Source: Sitta carolinensis
Lineage: Eukaryota > Chordata > Aves > Passeriformes > Sittidae
Length of the DNA: 64,000 nt
Reading direction: 5' to 3'
Assembly: GCA_032173965.1 (NCBI GenBank)
Contig: CM063283.1
Span: forward strand, 18,270,501-18,334,500
The notes below the pieces were generated by a model, which was given only the letters and a program-made list of their open reading frames with translations, had not been told where the DNA came from and searched no databases. The translations under genes and the position numbers were made by a program. Shown here piece after piece: positions 13,501 to 24,312 of this stretch. Position 1 is the stretch's first letter. Each line of letters begins with the position of its first letter.

Positions 13501-15673
13501 AGACTTTGATGTACATTCAGAAGCAGACTGTGGCAGGCAGTTTCCCTCTCTAGCTTTTGCCTTGCCCTTTTCTGGGAAATGTCTGGTCCTGCAATATAGA
13601 CTGTGGGGCTTCTCCTAAATCCATGCAGTTAACTGCCAGGCTTATCAAAGGAGATTTTAATCTAGTTTGATTCATGGCAACATACAGCCCTGCACAATGT
13701 GATGCTCAAGAGGTGGCTCAAAAGGTGGCCACCCAGCCACCTCAGCTACAGGGACAGCAGCTTTCAGGAGGTGACAGAGTGGACAACAAGAGAGTAGAGG
13801 TCACTTCAGCAACAGGACTTCAATCTGACAGTAAATGTCTGACAAGATCCTTAAAACCTCCAAGGAACAAAAGTTACAGGGCAGAAAAATGTCAATATAC
13901 TTGTTCCCCCATAATTGTAATGTTTCTTCCCCCCATGTGCCTGCACAAGTTCTTGGTCTGATGACAAAAATCATGTGGAAAGCTTAAGCCATTGTCCTAG
14001 GCTGACAGCCATCTTCAGCTCTTTCTTGAATTTTTCAATAACATTCCAGTATAAAATCCAATAGCAGCATTGTCTGTCATATGTAGCTGCTGTGAAATTG
14101 TGACACTAAAGGAAGCAACCCAAAATCTTGAAAGCTGATAATCCCTGCACTTTCTTGGTTACAGAAAAGCTAGGTTAATCCAAAATATTGCTGCTGTTTC
14201 TGGTGCTGATATACCATCTGCTCTTCTTCGTGTTAGACTTGATCGGGTATGAACTTTATAGCCCTTGTAAATAATACTTATTTGTGTCTTCAGACATTTT
14301 ACCTTCGTGTAAATGTGCTTTTGCTTTTGCTTGTAGAAACCCGTTTGCTCTAATGATGTGGCAACCACCAGCAGCAGACACCTGGGGTTGGTTTTTGAAT
14401 TCTTTCTGGAAGGGTTTTGGTGGAGCCTGCTGTAGTTCTCAGGTGCAGCAGTGTGCTGTCCTGCTGGTTTGGCAGTGTGCTCACCTTGTTCCCAAGTGGC
14501 AGCCAGAACAAAGACTGCTTAATATTAGTGGCTATGAATAGGAATGAGCAAAAAGTCTTTCTGCAAACTGGCTAAAGTGCTTAGAGCAGCTGCCCAGAGA
14601 ACTGATGGGTAAATCCCCTGCAGTGGGTTGTCTTTTAACAGAAAGTTGTACAAGGATAGTACAGTGCCATTTCAAACAAAAGCTAATATTAAGCCTAGCC
14701 AGACCAAAAGTAACCCAAAAATTATTGTATTACTATAGTAGGATATATTTTAAATGCAGCTGCTTGAGCAAACTGGAATGGAAGTTAAAAAAAAAAAATT
14801 CTTTTGGCTTAAAGGAAGCAAAATTACTTTCTGAGATCAGTACTGCACCTTGCTTTGGAAAGCATCTTATTTTTGAAACCTTCTATTGCAATAAAGCAAT
14901 TTATTTAAACTCCTTCTAGCAACCCACAACCCAATTTTCCTTTCTCATTACTAGTGTTTCTGACAAACACATCATCCACGATTTTTCTGTGTATGCAGAC
15001 TTGAATACAGCTTCCCTAAGTAATGGGATTGCCTGTTTTATGCCAGATACACACTTAACACATACATTTGTAATGCAATTATTGGTGTAATGGATTAAAT
15101 ATGGAAACTACTAAATCCCAGAAGAAACTAATTTTCAGTCACTGATAGGATAGAAGGATTCATGTACACTAGGAGGAACTAGTGCAACAAATAGAAAATG
15201 TAACCTGTGACAGTATTTCATGATTTATCAAAAATATTGGAATAAGTCTGTATGCCAAAAATTCACTGGTTTGAAGCTGTATTAAACCACAATATTTTAA
15301 ATAAACATAAATACAAGTGTGTGAAGAAATTATGTTAAAAGAACAGTTTTAAGATTGCAGAGTCACTTTACCAAAAAAACAGGAAGTGTCAGAATTACAA
15401 TGATTATCAGGAGATAAATGTCCACTCCACTGTGTCTATGTATCATGGCATAGTTTTTAATGACATGGCACAGTTGCATATAGATTTTTTCCGAAGCACC
15501 ATACCTCATTCATCATGCAGGATGGCTGCTGCTCACTTAATCAGCAGTTATTCAGTCTCTTGTTTACTCCATATTACACAGATGAGAGGACTCAAGCCTT
15601 ATTTGCAGTACACTATTCAAACCCCTCTCTAAAGACAGAATTTTCAGTTGCCTTCTGGGCTTTTCTACTGAGC

Positions 15674-15790
15674 TCATCCCTCAGTGGTATCTGAGCACTT
15701 TGCAATGAATGCATTTATTTATGCAAGACCCTTGTGAGAATGAGAGATATTATTAGCCCTATTTTACAGATTCACAGACAAAATTATCTT
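15674..15790 (+). repeat. Ancient L2/MIR-like retroposon 3' end (decayed)
   Basis: The phrases 'cagtggtatctgagcacttt' and 'attattagccctattttaca' match, with decay, the 3' core shared by old L2/L3-type LINEs and MIR-type SINEs of amniotes ('tattattatccccattttacagatgag' core). The orientation reads on the plus strand. The exact family cannot be assigned by eye. It pre-dates the CR1 fragment 0.6 kb downstream. Confidence 0.5.
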
Positions 15791-15810
15791 TTTTCAGTCT
15801 GAGGCACCTA

Positions 15811-15915
15811 TGGCCAGATTTTCCAGTGTGCTCAGCTTTATCTGTTTAAAACAGAGTTCAGGTCTTATTGAGCTCAGTCGCAGCTGGAATACTCAGCATT
15901 TCAGGAAACCAGGCT
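15811..15915. repeat. Palindromic MITE-like amniote repeat (decayed)
   Basis: The left end 'ggccagattttccagtg' with 'gtgctcag', and the right end 'actcagcatttcagg' followed by 'aaaccaggctc', form a degraded inverted repeat. Both halves resemble the widespread amniote palindromic repeat that begins 'ggccagattttcaaaggtgc' and has 'gctcagcac' in its arms. It sits directly after the L2/MIR-like fragment. I do not name a family. Confidence 0.45.
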
Positions 15916-16365
15916 CCAGAATGTGAAGTCAGATACCCAGAATATAAACCACAGATAATTTCTTTCTGCTTAGAGGAACTTTGCTCTTTGCTGTTCCTGA
16001 TTTCTTGTCCAATCCATTCCTTCTCCCTGATCCCTTCCCCTATCCTGACTGCTGCCCTGTCTCCTCTCAGGCACAATGAGGGGAACAAGGGTCAGGCATG
16101 GCCATGAGATTACTGGGCAATGCAAAAGGCAGAATCCAGAAGGTGGACAGCAAGTGGGGGTTTGAAGGAGTGATTTAGAAACTTTGTCTGGGTGGGTAGG
16201 CATGGTGTTAGAAAAGCAATGCTCAGCTGGAGTTGGTACTTGTGAGGGATATCAAGGAAAACAGTAGGAGCTTCTGTGCTACTTAACAGTAAAAGGATGA
16301 ACAAGAAAAACATAGACCCATTGTTGAATGGGGCAGGTGACTTAGTGAAAGGAGACAGACAGCTT

Positions 16366-16570
16366 GGATTTAAGAGAAAATATTTCCCAGTGGGAACAGT
16401 CAGGTTCTGGAGTTAGTTGGTGAGAGAGGCTAAGCAGGCTACATCCTTGGAAGTTTTCAAGGAAGTTAAATGGATACAGCCCTGATAAGCTTGATCTGAC
16501 TTCTTGACTGACCCTGCTTTCAGCAGGAGTTTGGACTAAGGAAATTCCTACTGTCTTTCCCACAGAATTA
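16366..16570 (+). mobile_element. CR1 LINE 3' end, plus orientation, decayed
   Basis: This matches the 3' untranslated end of CR1 as known from birds. In order: an 'agtgggaacagtcaggttctgg' type segment, 'tacatccttggaagttttcaa', 'accctgctttcagcagg' and 'tttggactaag'. The terminal 8-bp repeat is no longer clear; only 'cacagaatt' remains at about 16561. It is severely 5' truncated, as most CR1 copies are, and carries no coding part. Divergence looks higher than for the copies at 29.7 kb and 51 kb, so it is probably older. Confidence 0.75.
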
Positions 16571-17106
16571 CCCGGCAGTTTCATCACCACTCTATTTCAC
16601 AAACATGTTTTTCCAAAAAAAACAACAACTCATCTAAGATTTTACTGTGTTCTTTTTAATATTTGAACTACAGTACTTTTACAGAAACTTGACTTCAAGA
16701 ATCATGCTTTAGTTCTGGGCTGGCTCGTGTCCAAGCAGGTGGGCATTTGGCATTTAATTAATTTTTCCCTGCATATATTAACTGAGAGATTCTCTTCTTC
16801 TCTTGAAATGGGCTACAATGAGGTGAAATTTTGGAATTTTATTTGTGGGAAGAAGAAAAATACATTCCTAACATGAGGACCAGTTTCTTTAAAATAGGAG
16901 GATGTGGGTACTTTTCAAATTGAGGTTGAGGGAAGGTGCCAAAAAAACCAAAACATCCAGGGGGAAAAAAATTACTTTCCCCTAACCTCAGATAAAGAGT
17001 AATCGTATTAACCACAAATAAAGAAAACCACCACCACCACTAGTGGAAGGAATTCTTCCACTAAATAGTTGTAGCTTCACAAAACTAAGCAATACAGGTA
17101 CAACTT

Positions 17107-17167
17107 GTTGAGAAGAGTCTTAAAATATAAGGTGTTGAGAAGGTGTTGAGAAGAGTCTTAAAATATA
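17107..17167. repeat. Imperfect tandem duplication, period 38 bp
   Basis: A 23-bp word beginning 'gttgagaagagtctt' occurs identically at 17107-17129 and 17145-17167. A partial third copy ('gttgagaag') lies between them. The identity of the two full copies suggests a recent replication-slippage event. Confidence 0.9.
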
Positions 17168-17637
17168 TTGTGATCTCTGAGTCACCTAGGACAAGGGGTT
17201 TTGTAGGAATCTTTCTGCGCATTACTTTCCCATGATGAAGATACAGCAAGCAGGAAACATACTGCCAGAAAAGAATGACAAATCTAAACCTGCCTCAGCT
17301 GTGGTTCTCGAGTGCACAGCCTGAAGTATCTCCTTGTTCTCAAAGAAACATTTCTGCATATTCTCTTTTTGTGTGCAGTACTGTGGATCAAATGAAAATA
17401 AGAAAACTCCTTAAGAATTTTTCCATCTATAAATGGATTTCAGAAATTTCAAAGTGCATTGGCAATAAAGATGTAGTTTAAAGGTTTGAAAATACATAAG
17501 ATTGCATAAGTGTTAAGTTGTACCCTCTTGATTCCTTGCCCTTTTTCTCTCAACCAGTAGAATGGTTTTAAGCTTCTGTGAGGGCAGAGGACTTGTTATT
17601 TCTGTATGAGTGCTATTTACTTTATTTATGTATACAT

Positions 17638-17640
<3 letters not shown>

Positions 17641-17668
<28 letters not shown>
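17641..17668. repeat. (CA)14 microsatellite
   Basis: Pure CA dinucleotide repeat, flanked on the left by TA-rich sequence and on the right by 'tatgtg'. Confidence 0.95.
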
Positions 17669-17671
<3 letters not shown>

Positions 17672-20600
17672 GTGAAGAAGCAGTTACACTAAACTAAAAT
17701 AAGGCACATTTACCTGAGCAACACATTAGTGCAGACAGATTTCCATCATTAGCTAAGGCAGTTTTAAACCCATGAAGGTTTTTTACCCTTCAGTAGATGC
17801 AGTGACATAAATATTACTTCCTTAGTTGAATGCTTATTGAGGTTGATGCTGAAATGCACATTAGGCAGTTACCTCTCTTCCAGAGTGGAGGTCCCTGCAG
17901 AGCCAGTGTCACTGCTGGGAAGCTGAAATCCTCCTGTAGTGCCAAGAACCTGCACAACCCCTCTCCACTAACATTAGATGTCCTAACATTTTTTAACATG
18001 AGCAGTCGGAGGCAGCGCTCTCCAGGTGGTTTTACATGTGAGCCCAAGGAGATTGGGATCTAGATGGGGCTGCTAACCTCACCTGCTCAACAAACAACCA
18101 TGGCATTCAAGTTGTGGGCAATATAATCATCACCAGCACCCTCAGGTTTTAACATGTACAGCTCTGGTCACTGTGTGCAGTGATGATGCCCTTTCTAGCC
18201 AACAGGAAATAAGTTGGGAGACCACTTTGTCCCTTTCTCTGATGGGTTCACAATTTCATGCTGAGCCATGCCCTGCAACAAGACTGAAGTTCAGCCAGGA
18301 GACGAATGAATGAATGCCTAGATGTCACAGTAGGCTTAATCCCTGTAACTTTAATTTCCTTTACCTTTACAGACTGGCAAAAGGAAGATACATCTTTTTA
18401 ATTTTTTTTAAGGGACTGAATCCTGTAGCTGTAGGAGATGGCCTTCATTGAAGTAACTTTCTATTTTTTTTAAAAAAAGAAAGCTTTAGGTTTATTGGAC
18501 TCATTCAGTGAAAAAGCACAGAAAGAATGGGTCATCCTCCTATCTCTCATTTCCTCTGCTTCTTCTGTATGGTTTGAAGGGGACTTTTTGACATCTGGTC
18601 TTCAATTTGGGGCTGTTTCCGGCACTAATTTTTAGTTTCACAGGGAGCATTTAAACTCTTGAACATCATTTCTCTTATCTTCACCACACCAAATAGTTAC
18701 TGCTACAAAAGGGGTGAGAGGTAGAGAGAGGTGCCTGGTACTTCCAAGCTGAGGCAACTGCTGCTACTAACCTGCTTTCTGTGCTGAACACTGAGTCATG
18801 CATTAGGGTTGAAACAAGATTTATTTGTCTGAGTTAGAAGAAATAAATAAAAACTGAGAACAAACAGACAGTAGTCATTGACAGTCAATTGGTACCTAGT
18901 GAATTATATTCTTGAGTTAGCAAGGACTCATATGTTCACTGAGTAACTTTTTTCCTAAGTACAATTGCTCTTGGAGACATCTGTGATGGTACTAATTTTA
19001 TCATTATAACACTCTATCTTTTAAGCCTCTTCATTTCCTGCTTGATAATTTTGGATCTTTAGAGAAGTCCAACAAAAAGATCCCTTTTTTACAAGAAGGA
19101 AGAATCATGTGCATTGTGAGAGTCTCACTAACATGTTGCTCCTTAAACCTGTGGCCTCATAATCAGGTTATAATTTTTGGTGGGGCACATACACTTTGTC
19201 AGACCTTGATGTTGACTTGGCATGGACATTTTTCAGGGTTTTTGGTTGTCAAAGTGCATTAAAAAGATGAAAGCATTAAACGAACAATTATTCGTTACAC
19301 TGCTGCCAGCTGTTTGTGGATCCCACTTGGCCCAGGGCCATCAAACCAGCGAAAGGGCTGGTGTGGGAGGTTGCTGTGAAGATGAAGGTGCTGGAAAGTC
19401 GTGTGGCTCTGTGCTCCCAGAGAGCTGATGTTGGGGAAGAGAAAGGAAAGTGGCCAGGCTAGGAAGGTTTCTTCAAATGTGAGGTAGATAGCTGAGGAAA
19501 GGTTTATAGATGGAGGCTGTGCAGCGAGGGGAAGAAAGCGTCACAGTAGTTTTCAGTGGTAATCTTGTTCTTCGTTTTTGAAACAAATGTCTTTGTTCTG
19601 TTCAGAAGAAAAGATGAATAAGAAGGGGCAGGATGGTAGGATAGAAAGCAGTGAGTGCTAGAGAAAAGGTAAATCAGTTATAACAACTTACTGTAGTACA
19701 AACATACAAGATAATAGGATATTGGAAACGTGTCTGTCAAAGTAAAGAAGCCTGGGAGAAAGGCCAAATACAAGTGAGAGTTACCTATTCTCTGAGTTCA
19801 ATATCCATAACAGGCATTCACGAGCAAGCCTAGACTGTTATTTTTAAGGTCTGCAATACAGTTATTGCACATCACATTGATGCCAGGGCAGAGGTGACTG
19901 GGATTTGTAAAGGGACAAAAGTGCACCAGCTCAAGGTGACAACTCAGTTGTCTAGATCCATTCAAACATGCTACAAAAGCAAAGAGGATATGAGTGACAT
20001 CTTTGTTATGTAGTAATCCAAGGCCCCTCTACCAGCTCTTGCAGGGACAGGGAGGCCCTTGGGCCTTGGCTTTGTGTGCTTCAACGGAGGCGCTGCTTTG
20101 GAAGCTGGAAACCACCCTGTGCAGTCAGCAGTCCCACAGGTCCCCACAAAAGGGGAGAGAGGAAGAAAGGTCCTAACCATGCAACAAGGAGGGCAGAAAG
20201 CTTTCTTGGGCTTGGGCTCTATCTCCATGCTGCCTCATGCATCAGTACAGCTCTTGCAGGATGAATCCTGCAGTGTCCACAAAGTCCTTGTCCAGGCTGG
20301 CATCAGTAGCTGACAAAGGGCAGGAGCTGTTGGGGAGTTACTGCTTCTGCAGACCCTTGATCTGAAAGGAAGTGAGTGAGTTGCTGCCCAGAGGGCCTAA
20401 AAGGGAGCAGAAGTTTATAGAGATGACATTTCACTTTATGGGAAGCAAAAGGAAGGACATGATGCAATCACTTCTGGATATTATCTTAAAGGCTCCTGGA
20501 CTCCAGCGGAATGTAGAAAAACATAGACTGTCAGAAGTGAGGTAGTGGCATTTAAAGTATATCACTCACTGATCAATCTGGCTGGGGAGCAGACCAGCAC

Positions 20601-23600
20601 AGGCACTTTTTTCTAAAAGCCCTGATGTGAGCTTTAGGATGTTCTTGATATGGACACTCAGAAAATAAAGAGCTCAGAAATTATACTACTTAGGAGCTTT
20701 GATTGGAATAAATTACAATCAGGAACACAAGCTCTTTTTGGTTCAAACCGCTTCTGCTCCTTATGAAGCATCAGAGAGCAATAGAATTACTTTAGTGTAA
20801 AGTTATTTATTTCCAGACTTCTGGTAGGCTGCAGTGAATTATAGTTACTGAACCAGCTTTTATCTAAGGTTCCTGCAATTGAGCAATTAACTTTCTGACT
20901 TTTATACTAAAGCAATTCATGTAAACAGATTGTGGGTATGAAGCAAAATGTTTAGCAAGTGACAAATTATGAATCAGTTGTTGATTTCTCCTTTTTTTGT
21001 TTCTTTTATTTTCTGAACAAAACATAAATTTTCTGTCTTTGTAGTGGGGTTTCTTTTTCCTAATGTATTGAAATGTGCATGTCTTTGGGGTGTAGAAGAA
21101 TTGCCAGAAAGAGTCTCAACCCCTGGAAGTTTACCATGAAGGGTGAAACAATGCGTCTAAGGAACAGGAATTTGGGGAATCATTACAAATGAGATTCCAT
21201 TGGTTATGATGGAATATAAATTTATAAGCAGGAAAAGATTACCTTGCATTTACCACAAACAAGAAATTGTGGCTGTGCAGTTAATGTGAGGTAGGTCAGG
21301 CAGTATAAATTAATCTCCTTTCTTATCCTTCCTACTTCAGTGAGTAGCCAAGCCTACAAGATAAGTAATGTATCTTCTTTGCATGATGATACCTCCAATC
21401 CTTTGTCCTTGCTTTGCAGAGCTCAAGAGTATTGCCATATAAAGTGTTATCAATATCATGGAAGCTTGCCCCTTTTGAATAGATGGGACACCTTCAGAGT
21501 CCCTGAAGATGCAGGGATGTTTAATTTAGACTTTGGCTCACAGCTGCAAGAGCTACCTCGATGGTAACTTCTAGAGAATAGTAATATGCCTATTGACTTC
21601 CTCTAGTACTAGTCCTTGCATCCTCCCCAGAAGATATTGCACTATGAAGATTATGGAGCAGAACATGATAAAAAGTTCTTTGACTCCTTTGACTGCTTAA
21701 TAATTAATTGCATGACCTCTGTTTAGAAGAAAAGCCAAGCTAATTAATGCATACTTCAATATATTGTATTACCTGTAATATGACTATGATGTATAATATA
21801 AATTTAGGAAATACGAAGATTGAGTGTGGATAAAATGTTCCATTGTACACCATCACAAGGATTATTAAAGCACTTCTTTGCAAATGTCCTCACTCATTCA
21901 TTTTATGGCATTTTATGACATGATTACTATGTATTCATGTATAATTGCTTGAAAAAACACTCGACTTCTGGCCCCTTGGGGTGCAACTGAGTCAGAGAGA
22001 GGAAAAAAAAAAGTCACTGTTTGAGCAAGGACTGAAATTTTCTGCCATAGTACAGCATGTTCTCTGGAACTGGAAGTGTTTCTGCAATATCTTCCACCAG
22101 AGAGCTCATCCCAGTGGTCTACATACTATGTACTTTTAATTCAAATTATGTAGCTTTAATCTAAACTTGAAATATTTTATGCCACCTATTGCTTTTGCAT
22201 TATTTTTGTCCTGTTATGTGAAAAAAAGTGCTTCTGATCAATTAAAACTCAGAAAAGTCTTCAATCAAGTTTCTGAAAGCAAACTTGATTTTAAGAAACT
22301 TAAAAAAAAAGTCTTCACAATGTCAAAGGGAGCTAAAACAAATGCTGTTATCTCCAGTTTCAATGTGAAGATGTGGAGGAAAAAGTGGAATTAGTTTTCT
22401 CTGGATGCAGGGTTGTTACAGGACTGAGGATGGTCTGGTGTTGTTGAATCCTCCTTTGGGTTAGACCAACAGCCATGATGATCACTTACAACTTAAACTT
22501 CCTTGTGAGTTTTTACATGGTCTCCATGGCAAGTTGGGCATTTTTTGCTTTAGGTACTCTTACATGCACAGAATTGACTTTCTGTGATGGTCATCTGGAG
22601 CCCTTTGGCAATTATCTGAACAGTTAGTGTAGGAAGAGAAGAGAGGGTCCTTTTTCTTTATGAATCCTTTCAGAGGTGTAGACTATCTCATTAGTTAACT
22701 TTGTTATTTGACAGTTGTGTAAAGTGTCATGAGGTCTGAATGACTGCAATTACTACTCACCTTGTTCTCTGTGCCTTGACACAAATGCCTTTAGGTAATT
22801 TGCAAAATCCGAGATAAAGGCTGATATGCAAATACCACTCCTGAGATAAACGGCAACAAATGTTCTGTATGACATGCTTTATTTGTGAGGCACTCAGATA
22901 ACACAGTGATTCGTGTCTGGTAAGACAGATGGGGGTTTATAATTTTTCTCTGATCTTTAAAGCTGGTACTTCCCAGCTGAGGCAACAATTTCAAAATATT
23001 CTATTTTGAAAACTGATTTGACACCTGGTCAGACTGCTCAAACCAGAGGCTTGAGAAAGGTTGTGATATTTCAGTGTTAGAGGCTGGCAAAATGCACAAT
23101 AGTGGTAAGACCAAAACTTCATTTGCCTGGAGGAGTGAGAAATGGCATACAAAGTCTAGATCATACAAGTCTAGGCTCAATGTGTCCTGTCTGGGTGAAT
23201 GAGTAGTTAGAGGTGTCTGTCTCTTGACTGCAGGTCTCACCAGCCAGTGGTGATCAGTGCTCTGTGTCAGCATTTGAGCAATTGGTTTTTGCCTTCATTG
23301 GGATCCTCTGTGCTTGCAGCCCTGAGTGCTACAGTGCTGACCATCACCCTGAGACTGCACACAGGAACCACCCTGGTAACTGCAGACAGGGAAGAGCAAA
23401 TCAACACTGGCACCATCCAGCCTGATATCTGGCCAAGCTGTGCATGTGCAGTCCCAAATCAGAGCATTCCATGCAAGTATGAAAACTGTTTCAAGGTCAA
23501 ATCTTAGTTGTTTACGCTCATACTGTTCATATCAGAGGAGTGGTGAGAATTAGCTCTGTCTCAGATGCCTTTTTTCTTCATCCATCTTTGGAAGATAATT

Positions 23601-24024
23601 CTCAAGTTGTGTTTCTGTTGTGAATTTGGAGTGGAAGCCCAAAATGAGGAAATCACCTCTTAAGTTATTCCTGGTTAATGCTCAGTTTTCTCTCTAGATT
23701 AACAATAACGCCATTTATCCCACTTTTTCTTTTCCCTGTTCCCACAGAAAAATAGTCTCTAATTTTGTAGTTGCAAATCCAAATCTGAAATCTATAACAA
23801 GATCATTCCCCACCAGACAGTGGTTGGCCCTGTAGTGAATTTCCATGTTGCATGATTTGAACAATAAAATATTCTTTCATTCATGAGGTTTCATGGCCTG
23901 AAAATATCCATGGTAGGCCAATGGTGATGAAAACAGTGAGTGGTGTCAACATAGATATGGGTGGGAAAAAAATATTTTTGAACGCAAAAAATTACAATAG
24001 GATACTAGGATTATGTTGTAAGTA

Positions 24025-24312
24025 CCTTCCCCTCTCTCCTCTCCTCTCCTCTCCTCTCCTCTCCTCTCCTCTCCTCTCCTCTCCTCTCCTCTCCTCTCCT
24101 CTCCTCTCCTCTCCTCTCCTCTCCTCTCCTCTCCTCTCCTCTCCTCTCCTCTCCTCTCCTCTCCTCTCCTCTCCTCTCCTCTCCTCTCCTCTCCTCTCCT
24201 CTCCTCTCCTCTCCTCTCCTCTCCTCTCCTCTCCTCTCCTCTCCTCTCCTCTCCTCTCCTCTCCTCTCCTCTCTCTCCTCTCCTCTCCTCTCCTCTCCTC
24301 TCCTCTCCCCTC
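24025..24312. repeat. (CTCCT)n pentanucleotide array in a 288-nt polypyrimidine tract
   Basis: Forty-seven uninterrupted CTCCT units run from 24036 to 24270. A 4-nt interruption follows, then six more units and a degenerate end. The whole tract contains only C and T on the plus strand. Because the unit contains no stop codon in any frame on either strand, long frames cross it in both directions (SSPLL repeats on plus, GEERR repeats on minus); they are not genes. The tract is mirror-repetitive and so could form triplex (H-) DNA. Confidence 0.98.

Larger units (their letters stand above)
3736..15673. other. Long unique stretch without a recognised gene
   Basis: About 12 kb of mixed-composition sequence. 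The longest open frame is 141 codons (12418-12843, plus) in a locally more GC-rich stretch; it shows no recognisable domain, no compositional bias typical of coding sequence and no splice context I can defend. Sub-features that can be supported are a purine-rich block (5560-6240), a short CA/TG region (8522-8562) and an AGCTC-type repeat (10456-10515). Confidence 0.55.
16571..24024. other. Unique stretch without a recognised gene
   Basis: No open frame exceeds 90 codons and none is recognisable. Sub-features are a 38-bp-period duplication at 17107-17167 and a (CA)n at 17641-17668. The stretches at 20750-20990 and 21640-21910 are rich in ATTA/TAAT words, as enhancer-type sequence often is, but nothing more can be said without an alignment. 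Confidence 0.5.

Noticed and set aside
20735..20760. 'ggttcaaacc' as a tRNA B box
   Set aside because: No A box at the proper distance and no cloverleaf could be drawn.
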